A stretch of DNA of 64,000 nt from positions 59,873 to 123,872 of the forward strand of contig CACIRZ010000001.1 of the NCBI GenBank assembly GCA_902589185.1. Reading direction: 5' to 3'. This document shows positions 49,697 to 59,496 of this stretch, piece after piece. The notes beneath the pieces were generated by a model. It was not told the DNA's origin. It ran no database searches and saw only the letters and a list, made by a program, of their open reading frames with translations. Source of the stretch: an uncultured SAR116 cluster alpha proteobacterium. GTDB taxonomy: Bacteria; Pseudomonadota; Alphaproteobacteria; Puniceispirillales; Marisalimonadaceae. Made by a program: the position numbers and the translations under genes. The stretch's first letter is position 1; each line of letters starts with the position of its first letter.

Positions 49697-50524
49697 TTAG
49701 ATTCTCTCTCTATGCCAAATTAAATGATCTGCCATAAAGGTTGAAATAAAATAATATGAATGATCGTAATTTGGTTGCATTCTAAGTTTTAAATTAATAT
49801 TTGTGTTCTTACATGCTTCCTCTAATAGCCATGGCCTTAACCCCTCTTCTAAAAAGCTATCGGCATCTCCTTGGTCAACAAGAATTTCAGGGAAATAATA
49901 GCCATTTTTAACTAAAGCTACGCTATCATACTTTTGCCAATTACTTTGGTCTAAACCAATAAATTTTTTAAAGGCCTCACTAGACCAACTGGCTGACGAT
50001 GGTTCGACAATTGGTGCAAATGCAGAACAACTTTTAAACTTCTTTGGATTTCTTAGAGCCATTACAATAGCTCCGTGTCCACCCATTGAGTGACCAAAAA
50101 TACTTTGTCTAGACATATCAAAATCAAAATAATTTTCAATAACACCTGGAAGTTCATCAATTATATAACTATACATATTATAGTTTTTGTCATAGGGCGA
50201 TTCTGTTGCATCTAAATAAAAACCAGCCCCACTGCCAAATTGCCAATTATCTTTTTCGTCGGGAACAGACTCTCCTCTAGGACTAGTATCAGGACAAATA
50301 ATCACCATTCCTAATTCAGCAGCCTTTTTTCTGTACTCACCTTTTTCCATTACGTTTAAGTGACTACAAGTTAAACCAGATAAGTACCACAAAACTGGAG
50401 GATTTTTTATCTTTGGGGGGATGAAAACTGCAAAAATCATTTCACAATTATTTACTACAGACTGATGACTACAGACTAGTTGTTTGCCCTCAAATGAATA
50501 TGCTTCAGATATATTTTTCATCAA
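49697..50524 (-). CDS. fghA: S-formylglutathione hydrolase
   Basis: 275 aa esterase-D family serine hydrolase. [42 protein letters not shown] and the nucleophile elbow [16 protein letters not shown] (Ser about residue 146), with Asp/His in the C-terminal [15 protein letters not shown] and YDHSYYFIS, are diagnostic. It hydrolyses S-formylglutathione to formate and glutathione. Its start overlaps the stop of the ADH gene by 4 bases. Confidence 0.95.
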   Translation of the reverse strand: MMKNISEAYSFEGKQLVCSHQSVVNNCEMIFAVFIPPKIKNPPVLWYLSGLTCSHLNVMEKGEYRKKAAELGMVIICPDTSPRGESVPDEKDNWQFGSGAGFYLDATESPYDKNYNMYSYIIDELPGVIENYFDFDMSRQSIFGHSMGGHGAIVMALRNPKKFKSCSAFAPIVEPSSASWSSEAFKKFIGLDQSNWQKYDSVALVKNGYYFPEILVDQGDADSFLEEGLRPWLLEEACKNTNINLKLRMQPNYDHSYYFISTFMADHLIWHRERI

Positions 50525-51630
50525 AAAACCACAACTGATCTTATTGATTCACCTGCATGCATCAAATCAAAACCTTTGTTAATATCTTCTAATTTTAAGT
50601 TATGAGTAATCATTGGATCAATATCAATTTTTCCTTGAAGATACCATTCCACAATTTTAGGAACGTCAGTTCTTCCCCTTGCTCCTCCAAAGGCTGTGCC
50701 TTTCCAGCTCCTACCAGTAACTAACTGGAAAGGTCTAGTTTTAATTTCTTGCCCCGCTCCAGCGACGCCAATTATTATGCTTTCTCCCCAACCTTTATGA
50801 GCACATTCTAAAGCTTGTCTCATTACGTTGACATTTCCGATACATTCAAAAGAGTAGTCTGCACCACCACCTGTAAGATCAACCAAGTAATTAACCAAGT
50901 CACCTTCTATCTCTGATGGATTTACGAAGTGTGTCATACCAAACTTTTTACCCCAAGACTCCTTTTTGTTATTCATGTCAACACCAACTATCATATTTGC
51001 TCCTATCATTCTCAAACCTTGAATGACGTTAAGCCCAATTCCACCTAACCCAAAAACAACTGCGTTACAACCTGCAGTTGCCTTTGCTGTATTGATAACG
51101 GCTCCAATACCTGTAGTTACACCGCAACCAATATAACAGATTTTATCAAAAGGAGCTTTTTTGTTTACTTTAGCAAGAGCAATTTCAGGAACTACAGTAT
51201 AATTTGAAAAGGTAGATGTTCCCATATAATGCAATATTGGTTTTCCATTAATAGAAAATCTACTAGTTCCATCTGGCATTACACCCTTGCCTTGTGTAAC
51301 TCTAATGGCCTGACATAAATTAGTTTTTGGATGCAAACAATACTCACACTCTCTGCATTCCGGTGTGTAAAGAGGAATTACATGATCACCTTCCATAAGC
51401 GATTTTACACCATTACCAACTTCCCTAACTACACCTGCCCCTTCGTGCCCCAAGATTGCTGGGAAAAGTCCTTCAGGATCATCACCAGAAAGTGTGAATT
51501 CATCAGTATGACATATACCTGTTGCTTTAATTTCTACTAAAACTTCTCCAGAACGAGGCCCTTCTAGATCCACATCCATAATTTCAAGCGGTTTTCCTGC
51601 CTCCACAGCAACTGCAGCTCTAGTTTTCAT
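50521..51630 (-). CDS. frmA: S-(hydroxymethyl)glutathione dehydrogenase / class III alcohol dehydrogenase
   Basis: 369 aa zinc alcohol dehydrogenase. The [15 protein letters not shown] start, catalytic-zinc Cys in [14 protein letters not shown], the GHEGAGVV loop, structural-zinc cysteines CRECEYC, and [14 protein letters not shown] for NAD binding identify class III ADH. With FghA it oxidises formaldehyde via glutathione to formate, so this is a C1 detoxification or oxidation module. AGGAGG precedes the ATG. The two genes are one overlapping unit. Confidence 0.95.
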   Translation of the reverse strand: MKTRAAVAVEAGKPLEIMDVDLEGPRSGEVLVEIKATGICHTDEFTLSGDDPEGLFPAILGHEGAGVVREVGNGVKSLMEGDHVIPLYTPECRECEYCLHPKTNLCQAIRVTQGKGVMPDGTSRFSINGKPILHYMGTSTFSNYTVVPEIALAKVNKKAPFDKICYIGCGVTTGIGAVINTAKATAGCNAVVFGLGGIGLNVIQGLRMIGANMIVGVDMNNKKESWGKKFGMTHFVNPSEIEGDLVNYLVDLTGGGADYSFECIGNVNVMRQALECAHKGWGESIIIGVAGAGQEIKTRPFQLVTGRSWKGTAFGGARGRTDVPKIVEWYLQGKIDIDPMITHNLKLEDINKGFDLMHAGESIRSVVVF

Positions 51631-51752
51631 TGCGATCCTCCTAACAATAATATTCTAAAATTTAAATCTTATTATGATTTTATATCCATGACTTGCAAGA
51701 TTTTTTAGTATATAAATTAGGCTTTGAAGATTTAAATATTAGGAGCATCTTT

Positions 51753-52562
51753 ATGAGTTTTGTTGAAACTGAAATTAATGGCCAAATAATTACTATCAGA
51801 TTAAATCGTCCAGAAAGATTAAATGCTTTAAGCACCGTTATAAGAAAAGGAATGGCAGAAGCGTTTAATAGATTTCATGAGGATAAAGAACTAGAAGTAG
51901 CAATTTTGACAGGAACTGGAAGAGGGTTTTGTGCAGGCGAAGATATGAAGGAGTCTATTGACAGAGGCATCCCAGGATCCCCAAAAGAATTTGTAGAAGA
52001 AAATTTAGTTGACCCATTTCAGACAGGTGCTCTTCAAAAACCAGTCATAGCAGCAGTAAACGGATATGCAATGGGTGGTGGGTTTATGTTAGTTGAGAGA
52101 ACAGATCTTAGGATTGCTGTAAAAGAAGCAATTTTTGAAATGTCAGAAGCAAAAAGATGGCTTCTAGGCGGTTATAATCATGGACATTATGGCAATCTCC
52201 CACATCCCGTTGCAACAGAAATGGCTTTTGGATATAGAATTTCTGCTGAAAGGATGCATCAAGTTGGTTTCATTAATCGTTTAGTCGAAGCTAAAGATCT
52301 TATGAGTGAAGCTCATTCAATGGCAGAACATCTACTATCACTTCCTCCTGCTGCAAGAGTAAACACACTTTATATGATGAAGCATATGGCACCAAAAATC
52401 AGTCCTAATATTGCAGATCTTGCTGAAAAACTACATCTTCACGGCGACACTGAGGATAGAATGGAAAGTAGAAGAGCCTTTGCAGAAAAAAGAAAACCAA
52501 ACTTCAAAGGTTGGATTAAACCAGAAGATAGATATAATATGCCAAAATTAGAGGAAAATTAG
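51753..52562 (+). CDS. Enoyl-CoA hydratase/isomerase family protein
   Basis: About 269 aa crotonase-fold enzyme with NRPERLNALSTVIR, GTGRGFCAGEDMKESIDRG and AAVNGYAMGGGFMLVERTDLRIA. The ORF track starts at a TTG (51693); the ATG at 51753 has AGGAG seven bases upstream and gives the normal N terminus. The typical acidic residues appear in FEMSEAKRWLLGGY, though the C-terminal part is longer than average. The CoA transferase gene follows after 8 bases, so they probably act on the same acyl-CoA. Confidence 0.86.
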   Translation: MSFVETEINGQIITIRLNRPERLNALSTVIRKGMAEAFNRFHEDKELEVAILTGTGRGFCAGEDMKESIDRGIPGSPKEFVEENLVDPFQTGALQKPVIAAVNGYAMGGGFMLVERTDLRIAVKEAIFEMSEAKRWLLGGYNHGHYGNLPHPVATEMAFGYRISAERMHQVGFINRLVEAKDLMSEAHSMAEHLLSLPPAARVNTLYMMKHMAPKISPNIADLAEKLHLHGDTEDRMESRRAFAEKRKPNFKGWIKPEDRYNMPKLEEN

Positions 52563-52570
52563 AGGTCAAA

Positions 52571-53782
52571 ATGAGTGAAATAAATGGAGCTCTTTCTGGG
52601 TTAAAAATAGTTGCATGTTCAACAGCACAAGCTGGAACTGTCCCCTACATGTTAATGGCAGATCTTGGTGCTGAAGTAATTAAAATTGAAACACCAGGTA
52701 AAGGTGATAACAATCGTAACTCAGGTTTTTTAGAAGGAGAGATTGGATCATTTTTTGAGACTAATAACAGAGGAGTTAAAAGTTTAACTCTCAATCTTAA
52801 GTCAGAAAACGGGCAAAAGATACTTCACAGTTTAATAAAAGATGCCGATGTGTTTGGTCAAAATTTTAGACCAGGCGTTGCTGAAAAACTTAATTTTGAT
52901 TATGAAACTCTTAGTAAAATTAATCCTAAAATAGTTTACGCTTCTGTTTCAGCTTATGGACCCGATGCCCCAGATGGACATTTACCAGGAACCGACGCTG
53001 TGGGACAAGCTTTAAGTGGAATAGCTGAAGCATATTCAATTCCAGGAAATAATTTAAGAACTGGGGTAGCCTCAGTTGCAGATGAGAGCTGTGCAATACT
53101 AACTTTTGGAGGAATTTTAGCCGCATATATAAATGCTCAAAAAACAGGAAAAGGTCAAAAGTTAGAAACTTCTTTAGTAGGGAGTGCTTTTAGACTTCTT
53201 GGTTGGACTATGACTACAGCAATGTGGAGTAACAGGCCACCAATTACTGGAGCCAGAATTAATGGAACGAGAGAAAGACCAGGTATTGCAGCATGTTTTA
53301 ACGATATTAATGGTAAACCTTTTGCACTTCAACTTGACCCAGATGACTGGCAAGAAGCAATGAAAGCTCTTAACTTTTTTGATATTCTTACAGAAAATGG
53401 TCTTATTGACCTTGGTTTGGCATTTGAGTCTGAAATAAAGAAAACTGAAATTTTAAATAAACTTGCTGAATTGTTCTCAACTGATACCAGAGATAATTGG
53501 ATATCAGTCTTGAGAAAAGCTGACATGATATCTACCCATGTTAATACAATGCTTGAAGCATCTAATGATCCAAATATAAAAGAAAACAATTATGTAACCG
53601 AAGTATGGTACCCAGAACTAAATAAAAATATGAAAGTACACGGCACTCCTTGGAAATTTTCCAAAACACCTGCGAACATAAAAAGAGCACCTAAACTCGG
53701 TGAACACAATATTGAGATATTGTCTGGTCTAGGTTATACTGAAGATGAAATTGAAAGCTTTAAAGACGACAAGATTATTTGA
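52571..53782 (+). CDS. Family III CoA transferase (CaiB/BaiF)
   Basis: 403 aa. LKIVACSTAQAGTVPYMLMADLGAEVIKIETP, PGTDAVGQALSGIAEAYSIPG (catalytic Asp) and the C-terminal APKLGEHNIEILSGLGYTEDEIESF are standard. Fourth family III CoA-transferase-fold protein of the window. Preceded by AGAGG. It overlaps the convergent carbonic anhydrase gene by 8 bases. Its acid substrate is unknown. Confidence 0.87.
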   Translation: MSEINGALSGLKIVACSTAQAGTVPYMLMADLGAEVIKIETPGKGDNNRNSGFLEGEIGSFFETNNRGVKSLTLNLKSENGQKILHSLIKDADVFGQNFRPGVAEKLNFDYETLSKINPKIVYASVSAYGPDAPDGHLPGTDAVGQALSGIAEAYSIPGNNLRTGVASVADESCAILTFGGILAAYINAQKTGKGQKLETSLVGSAFRLLGWTMTTAMWSNRPPITGARINGTRERPGIAACFNDINGKPFALQLDPDDWQEAMKALNFFDILTENGLIDLGLAFESEIKKTEILNKLAELFSTDTRDNWISVLRKADMISTHVNTMLEASNDPNIKENNYVTEVWYPELNKNMKVHGTPWKFSKTPANIKRAPKLGEHNIEILSGLGYTEDEIESFKDDKII

Positions 53783-54305
53783 TTTCTTTCATTTCTTTTG
53801 CAAACTTTTTAAAGTTTGCTACGTAATGCTTTGAAGATCTTGTCATATTATCAATCATCTCTTGACTTAGTTCTCTTACAGCTTTAGCTGGTGAGCCTAC
53901 AATTAACCAACCATCCGGAAATTCTTTATTTTCCGTAACAAGGGCACCAGCGCCTACAAGGCAATTGTTGCCTATTTTAGCATTGTTGAGAATTGTTGCA
54001 CCCATTCCAACTAAAGAATTATTACCTATTGTACAACCGTGTATAATTGCATTGTGTCCAATCGTACAATTATTACCTATGGTGACAGGACAGTCAGGAT
54101 CAACGTGAATTATAGTGTTTTCTTGTATGTTTGTTTCTTCACCAATCTTAATAACGTCATTATCACCTCTTAAAACTGATCCAAACCATACACCAACATC
54201 TTTACCTAAAATAACGTTTCCTATAACATGTGCATCTGGCGCAACCCAATATAGGTTATTTTCAGGTAATTGCGGTTTTTTTTCACCTAAACTATAAATT
54301 GGCAT
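53775..54305 (-). CDS. Gamma-carbonic anhydrase-family / YrdA-like hexapeptide protein
   Basis: About 176 aa left-handed beta-helix. Hexapeptide repeats such as VTIGNNCTIGHNAIIHGCTIGNNS occupy the middle, WVAPDAHVIGNVILGKDVGVWFGSVLRGDND precedes them, and a C-terminal helix follows. Zinc-ligand histidines are present in NTIIHVDPDCP, TIGHNAIIH. The ORF-track GTG at 54311 sits on the ribosome site; the ATG at 54305 has AAGGAG just upstream. May be a zinc carbonic anhydrase or a scaffold; function is rarely tested in this group. Confidence 0.87.
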   Translation of the reverse strand: MPIYSLGEKKPQLPENNLYWVAPDAHVIGNVILGKDVGVWFGSVLRGDNDVIKIGEETNIQENTIIHVDPDCPVTIGNNCTIGHNAIIHGCTIGNNSLVGMGATILNNAKIGNNCLVGAGALVTENKEFPDGWLIVGSPAKAVRELSQEMIDNMTRSSKHYVANFKKFAKEMKEIK

Positions 54306-54398
54306 TTGCACTCCTTTATAATAAGTTAACGTTAGAATTATATCTTATATAATTTTTTCTTATTGTTAATATTTTATTAAAAATTATGAGAGTTCTTT

Positions 54399-55493
54399 AT
54401 GGTTATTAGAGATAATATTATTTCAAAAGTTACAATTTACATACTAGATGTTCCTCTAATAAAGCCTTATAAATTATCCTATAATACTTTCTATTCTTTT
54501 GAACCGTTGTTGGTTCATATTGTAGATGATCAAGGAAATGAAGGATGGGGCGAACAGCACATATCACCTGGCTCCAGCAGTGAAACAAGAGACGGTGGAT
54601 GGACATTTGCCAGAGTTATATCAAAATTAATTTTAAATAAAAAATTATACGAAGCAAAAGAAATCATTTTATCTAATTCCTCTATAAGTATTGTTGCTTC
54701 AAGTGCAATCTATACAGCAATCGAGATGCTAGAAAAGAATAATGTTTTAAATAATAAGAGTTCTCTAAAACTTAAATTATTAACTTCATTTAATGCAGAG
54801 GAAGAATCTGAAATAAAAGATGAATTGGACAAAGTAACTGAACAAGGATTTACAACAATAAAAATTAAGGTTGGAAAGGACGTTAATGCAGATATTAAAA
54901 AGATAAATAATATACAAACTTATTTAAATGGCAGAGCTACCTTAAGAATAGACGCTAATAGGGGGTACACAAAAAAAGACGGTTGTAAATTTGTTCAAGG
55001 GTTAAAGCCTGATTTCATAGAATTATTTGAACAGCCTTGTGATGCTAATGATTGGGATGCAAACGCTGCGGTCGCCAAACTATCTCACATCCCAATAATG
55101 TTGGACGAACCTATTTGTAGTATTAAAGACATTGAAAAAGCTTCTAAATTAAAAGGCGTAGGATTATGCAAACTTAAGTTGAAAAGATTTTTATCAATTA
55201 CAAAATTAACTGAAGCCATAAAATTTGCACATAAATTAGGATTAAAAATTGTACTTGGTGACGGGCTTGGCACTGAAATTAATTGTTGGATGGAAGCTAG
55301 AATTGCAAAAAAACTAATTGACAATGCTGGAGAATATAACGGTTTTTTAAAAATTGATCCAAAAGCAAGAATTTTGTCAAATCCACTAAAATTTAAGAAT
55401 GGTTTTTTAATAATTTCAGAGAATTGGAACCTTGAAATTGACAGAGATAAATTGAAAAAATACAGTATTAATAAAGAAGAAATTTATGAATAA
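54399..55493 (+). CDS. Enolase-superfamily enzyme (mandelate racemase/muconate lactonizing type)
   Basis: 364 aa. Capping domain first, then the barrel with KIKVGKD (acid/base Lys), LRIDANRGY, LFEQPC and DEPICSI carrying the three metal ligands (Asp, Glu, Asp), and KLKLKRF and GDGLGTEIN later. It falls in the muconate-lactonizing/dipeptide-epimerase side of the superfamily by the KxK motif, but is divergent. It starts a six-gene plus-strand series with a TauD-like dioxygenase, TctCBA and MmgE/PrpD. Activity could be a racemase, dehydratase or lactoniser on an imported acid. Confidence 0.83.
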   Translation: MVIRDNIISKVTIYILDVPLIKPYKLSYNTFYSFEPLLVHIVDDQGNEGWGEQHISPGSSSETRDGGWTFARVISKLILNKKLYEAKEIILSNSSISIVASSAIYTAIEMLEKNNVLNNKSSLKLKLLTSFNAEEESEIKDELDKVTEQGFTTIKIKVGKDVNADIKKINNIQTYLNGRATLRIDANRGYTKKDGCKFVQGLKPDFIELFEQPCDANDWDANAAVAKLSHIPIMLDEPICSIKDIEKASKLKGVGLCKLKLKRFLSITKLTEAIKFAHKLGLKIVLGDGLGTEINCWMEARIAKKLIDNAGEYNGFLKIDPKARILSNPLKFKNGFLIISENWNLEIDRDKLKKYSINKEEIYE

Positions 55494-55513
55494 ATAGTAT
55501 AGGAAAATATGTA

Positions 55514-56368
55514 ATGAAATTAATTAATAGCCTTAAGAGCTTGGGTGGTGAGATTGTAGATTTGGACATCAGTAATAAATTAACTCAAGATCAAATTAAT
55601 TTTATAAATCAATCTTGGGATGAAAGGCTCGTCTTAGTATTTAAAAAACAAAATTTAGATGATCATAAATTAATAAATTTTAGTAAATATTTTGGTGAAC
55701 TCGACCCTCCTGGCCCTAATCCATATGGCATAACTTTTTTACCAGAATTTCCTGAAATTAATGTGATTTCTAATGTCAAAAATGAACAAGGTACTCCTAT
55801 AGGTAATTTAGGAGATGGTGAAGCAGTCTGGCATGCAGATATGACTTACCTCCAACTACCTCCAAAGGCTGGAATTTTATATGCTCTTGAAGTGCCTGAA
55901 AATCAAGGTAACACACACTTTGCAAATATGGCCCTAGCGTATAGTGAATTACCAAAAAAACTTAAGGAAAAAATTGATGACAAAATCTTGATACATGATT
56001 CTGCTCATAATAGTGCTGGAATGCTAAGAAAAGGGTATTCAGAAGTAGATAATCCATCTGAAACTCCAGGGGCAAAACATCCAATGGTAATAACAGACAA
56101 AAATACTAATAAGAAACTACTTTTTCTTGGACGAAGACCTCACGCATATATAATCGGTTTAGAGCTAGAAGAGAGTGAAAATTTATTAAATGAAATTTGG
56201 GAACACGCAACACAAGAGAAATTTACCTGGACACAAAAATGGGAAAAAGGAGATTTATTGATGTGGAAAAATTTGAACGTACTTCACAAAAGAGATGCTT
56301 TTGATCCAAATACAAGAAGAGTAATGCACCGAACGCAAATAAAAGGAGAAATGGAAATTACAGCGTAG
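55514..56368 (+). CDS. TauD/TfdA-family Fe(II)/2-oxoglutarate-dependent dioxygenase
   Basis: 284 aa. The iron motif WHADMTY (His and Asp), the distal His in NVLHKRDAFDP and the 2-oxoglutarate Arg in RRVMHRTQI are intact; FVFKKQN-like early strand and GPNPYGI loops are typical. TauD relatives oxidise taurine, 2,4-D and similar compounds, releasing sulfite or the corresponding acid. It follows the enolase-superfamily gene by 20 bases and precedes tctC, suggesting that an imported carboxylate is hydroxylated. Substrate unknown. Confidence 0.9.
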   Translation: MKLINSLKSLGGEIVDLDISNKLTQDQINFINQSWDERLVLVFKKQNLDDHKLINFSKYFGELDPPGPNPYGITFLPEFPEINVISNVKNEQGTPIGNLGDGEAVWHADMTYLQLPPKAGILYALEVPENQGNTHFANMALAYSELPKKLKEKIDDKILIHDSAHNSAGMLRKGYSEVDNPSETPGAKHPMVITDKNTNKKLLFLGRRPHAYIIGLELEESENLLNEIWEHATQEKFTWTQKWEKGDLLMWKNLNVLHKRDAFDPNTRRVMHRTQIKGEMEITA

Positions 56369-56400
56369 TTTTTTAAAATAATCTTAAGACTCATATTGAT

Positions 56401-56429
56401 TTATGCAAAAAACAATCGCAAAATATAAT
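56401..56429 (+). promoter_or_regulatory. Possible internal promoter before tctC
   Basis: A perfect -10 TATAAT (56424-56429) is preceded at 17 bases by a weak -35 TTATGC (56401-56406), 20 bases before the tctC start codon, which has a GGAGG ribosome site. It would let tctC be made independently of the upstream dioxygenase gene. Confidence 0.4.
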
Positions 56430-56449
56430 ATTATTAACTGGAGGAAAAT

Positions 56450-57445
56450 ATGAAAATACTTAAAAATTCTTTTAGAAGGAATATAATTAAAGCTAGTTTA
56501 GGCGTTGCTGCAATAGCTGGGATAAGTACATTTGGCTTAGTATCTGTAGCTAGTGCTGACAAATATCCTAATAAGCCAATTGAATTAGTAATCCATGCAA
56601 AATATGGTGGTGGAACAGATACTACTGCTAGAATGGTCTCAATTAGAACAAGACGTAATTTAGGTACTGATATTTCAATCGTTGCTAAGAGAGGTGGCTC
56701 TGGAGCAAAAGCTCAGAACTATGTCTTAACAAAGCCAGCTGACGGTTATACAATTATGGCTCTAACACAATCTCATCTTTATACAATGGCTAGAGGAAAA
56801 TCTAATATGAAAATTGATGATATTGTCGGTGTTGCTAGAGCAATGGATGACCCAACATTTATTACTGTATCAGGAAAAGGAAATTTCAAAACATTGGAAG
56901 ATCTTGTTGCCGCTTCTAAGAAAGCACCATTAAACTGGGGCGTTGCTCAAATTGGAGGAACTGAACATATAGGTTTAGCCCAGTTTGCCAAAGAAGCTGG
57001 AATTAAATTTAAAGTTGTTCCATTCGGTTCAGGTGCTCAAATGGTACAAGCACTAATGGCAGGTAAAATAGATGCTACTTTACCAAATGTCAGTGAAGCA
57101 GCTAACCAAGTTGCAGATGGAAGTTTTAAAGCACTTGCGGTTATGGCAGAAAATAGACTTAAAGATTATCCAAATGTTCCTACTACTTTTGAAAAAGGAA
57201 TAAAGGCAAAATGTTCAACAACTAGAGGTTACGCTGTATTAGCTTCTACTCCTCAACCAATTATAGATCAAATCTCAAAGGCTATGGTTAAGGCAATGAA
57301 ACATGAAGTTTTTGCATCTTATCTTGCTGGGGCAGGATTGACTGTTGATAGTAGTGTTGCTGGAACAAAAGTATGGGATAAGCAACTTAAGGAAGAATAT
57401 CTAGTTGCAGCATCAGCGCTCAAAGAACTTGGTTTAGTGAAATAA
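56450..57445 (+). CDS. tctC: TctC-family tripartite tricarboxylate transporter solute-binding protein
   Basis: 331 aa periplasmic binding protein. A signal peptide (MKILKNSFRRNIIKASLGV then LVSVASADKYP) leads into YPNKPIELVIHAKYGGGTDTTARM, the hallmark TctC/Bug opening, and VKGAKAQ-like and FGSGAQMVQALMAGKIDATLPN motifs. It binds a di- or tricarboxylate for TctAB uptake. GGAGG precedes the ATG. A stable hairpin lies just after it at the start of tctB. Confidence 0.92.
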   Translation: MKILKNSFRRNIIKASLGVAAIAGISTFGLVSVASADKYPNKPIELVIHAKYGGGTDTTARMVSIRTRRNLGTDISIVAKRGGSGAKAQNYVLTKPADGYTIMALTQSHLYTMARGKSNMKIDDIVGVARAMDDPTFITVSGKGNFKTLEDLVAASKKAPLNWGVAQIGGTEHIGLAQFAKEAGIKFKVVPFGSGAQMVQALMAGKIDATLPNVSEAANQVADGSFKALAVMAENRLKDYPNVPTTFEKGIKAKCSTTRGYAVLASTPQPIIDQISKAMVKAMKHEVFASYLAGAGLTVDSSVAGTKVWDKQLKEEYLVAASALKELGLVK

Positions 57446-57472
57446 ATAATTTAATCATAGGTTTTTTGAATA

Positions 57473-57991
57473 ATGATAAATAATAAAAATGCACCCAAAG
57501 GTTTGGGTGCATTATTTAATAAAAACGATACGATTATTGCAATTTTATTAACATTAATAATTGCTTTTTTATGGTTTGAAACAACAAAATTTGAAAAAGT
57601 TCCTGACTTATTTTCAAATAATATCCCCCCTGAAATGTTTCCTCAAATATTACTTATTATAATTTTAGGGATGGTTTTAATAATACCTTTTGAACATCTT
57701 TTTTTAAAGAAAAATGGAAAAGATATTGATTCATCAAGGAAAAAACCAGTGGAAATTTCGACCATTGGAACTATGGTAATTTTATCAACTATAATAGCTT
57801 CCTCACAAATTTTAGGAGCTGCTCTTACAATAATAGCAGTAAGTATCTCATTGCCAATTTATTGGGGTGAAAGAAGATTAAAAGTATTAATCTCATATAT
57901 TATTGGGTTCCCATTATTTGTAATAGTTTTATTTAACATAATTCTTGGTGTTCATTTTGAACCTGGACTATTAGAGCTGATTAAAAATTAA
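57473..57991 (+). CDS. tctB: TctB-family small permease subunit
   Basis: 172 aa with four predicted helices (DTIIAILLTLIIAFLWFET first; FPQILLIIILGMVLIIPF second; two more in the C-terminal half), as in TctB. No strong ribosome site precedes the ATG. The first 14 codons contain a near-perfect hairpin (57488-57513), so the start of this gene lies in an RNA structure. A later TTG start is possible but lacks support. Confidence 0.85.
   Translation: MINNKNAPKGLGALFNKNDTIIAILLTLIIAFLWFETTKFEKVPDLFSNNIPPEMFPQILLIIILGMVLIIPFEHLFLKKNGKDIDSSRKKPVEISTIGTMVILSTIIASSQILGAALTIIAVSISLPIYWGERRLKVLISYIIGFPLFVIVLFNIILGVHFEPGLLELIKN
57488..57513 (+). other. Stable hairpin at the tctC-tctB boundary, inside the tctB 5' end
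   Basis: AATGCACCCA and TGGGTGCATT pair perfectly over 10 bp around AAGGTT, extendable by one pair. It lies 43 bases after the tctC stop and within the first codons of tctB, followed by an imperfect T-rich stretch ATTATTTAAT. It could stabilise tctC mRNA, attenuate transcription, or block tctB translation. Confidence 0.6.
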
Positions 57992-58004
57992 AGAGGGTTA
58001 AAAT

Positions 58005-59477
58005 TTGGAAGATATAATTAAAGGTATTGGTTTATTATTAGAGTTTCAAAATATACTCTTAATATTATCAGGTGTTTTAATTGGCGTGTTAGTTGGAGCA
58101 TTACCTGGTTTAAGTTCTCCTATGGCAATTGCTCTTCTAATACCTTTTACAATTTCCTTAGACCCAGTTGCGGCAATAGCTATGATGGCCGCCCTTTATT
58201 GTGCTGGAACTTTTGGAGGCTCCATCACAGCTATATTAATTAATGCTCCAGGCGCTCCACCAGCAGTAGCAACTGCTCTAGATGGATACCCAATGGCAAA
58301 AAATGGTGAACCAGGAAGGGCACTTGGTTTAGCTGCCGTATCTAGTGTTTTTGGTGGAATTTTTAGTTTAATAATTTTTATATTTGCGGCTCCTCTTTTA
58401 GCAAAGCTTGCTCTAGAATTCGGGCCAGCAGAATATTTTGGACTTGCTGTTTTCGCACTTTCAATGCTTGCATCTATGAGTGGAAAGTCTTCTTTAAGAA
58501 ACCTCATTTCAGGTCTTGTTGGTGTGTTAATTGGCACTATAGGAATTCATCTAACCACTGGCGTAGAAAGATTTACATTTGATATCCCAGATCTCGAAGA
58601 AGGCATACATTTTGTCCCTGTTCTTATTGGTCTATTTGCAGTCAGTGAACTTTTTAAACAATCTGAAAAATTAAATGCTGTAGTTGAGAGAATACAAGCA
58701 AAAGCTCTAAGATTGCCTACCTTATTTGAATTGAAAAAACTAAAATACACTATACTTAGATCATCTGGAATTGGAACATTTATAGGCATTCTTCCTGCTG
58801 AGGGTTCTACAGTAGCAGCTATAATTGGTTATAATGAGGCTAGAAGATGGTCTAAGGATAAAGATAACTTTGGCAAAGGCTCCCCTGAAGGCATAGTTGG
58901 ACCAGAAGCTGCAAACAATGCTGCTGCAGGTGGGGCTATGGTTCCCACACTTGCCTTAGGAATACCTGGAAGTGGTTCAACTGCTCTTATATTAGCTGCA
59001 TTAATTATGCATGGTTTTAGACCTGGACCTTATTTAATTAGTGAAACACCAGAATTCGTATACGCAATTTTTGGAGCTATGTTAATAGCTAATTTAGGGT
59101 TTTTATTTATTGGCTTAGTTGGCGCAAAATTCTTTTCTCTAGTTGCTTTCATCCCCAAAAAACTCCTATGGCCAGCTGTATTTATATTTTCTATGATTGG
59201 TTCTTATTCTTTTGCATCCTCAATGTTTGATGTCTGGGTAATGTTAGCTGCTGGACTAGTAGGTTATTTTATGGATCGACATGGTTTCTCAGCAGCACCA
59301 CTTGTTATGGGATTAATTCTTGGAAAATTAGTTGAAGAGAGCTTTTCTCAATCGATGATTATTCACGATAATAACTTCTTTGCATTATTAGAAAGTCCAG
59401 TTGTGTTATTATTTTTTGTACTAACATTCTTAAGTTTATCGTCTCCTTTTTGGACAAGATATTTCTCAAAGAAATAA
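58005..59477 (+). CDS. tctA: TctA-family large permease subunit
   Basis: 490 aa with about 12 helices. The classic TctA motifs are LVGALPGLSSPMAIALLIPF, GSITAILINAPGAPPAVATALDG, GPEAANNAAAGGAMVPTLALGIPGSGSTALIL and the C-terminal membrane helices. It begins at TTG with AGAGGG eight bases upstream, 13 bases after tctB. With TctB and TctC it forms a complete secondary importer for a carboxylate. Confidence 0.94.
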   Translation: MEDIIKGIGLLLEFQNILLILSGVLIGVLVGALPGLSSPMAIALLIPFTISLDPVAAIAMMAALYCAGTFGGSITAILINAPGAPPAVATALDGYPMAKNGEPGRALGLAAVSSVFGGIFSLIIFIFAAPLLAKLALEFGPAEYFGLAVFALSMLASMSGKSSLRNLISGLVGVLIGTIGIHLTTGVERFTFDIPDLEEGIHFVPVLIGLFAVSELFKQSEKLNAVVERIQAKALRLPTLFELKKLKYTILRSSGIGTFIGILPAEGSTVAAIIGYNEARRWSKDKDNFGKGSPEGIVGPEAANNAAAGGAMVPTLALGIPGSGSTALILAALIMHGFRPGPYLISETPEFVYAIFGAMLIANLGFLFIGLVGAKFFSLVAFIPKKLLWPAVFIFSMIGSYSFASSMFDVWVMLAAGLVGYFMDRHGFSAAPLVMGLILGKLVEESFSQSMIIHDNNFFALLESPVVLLFFVLTFLSLSSPFWTRYFSKK

Positions 59478-59496
59478 TTCAATTAGATGTAGTAAA

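Noticed and set aside
53800-53819. Palindrome GCAAACTTT-TT-AAAGTTTGC as a terminator after the CoA transferase gene
   Set aside because: It lies inside the carbonic anhydrase-like coding sequence, and neither strand has a following T-run, so it is not a credible terminator.
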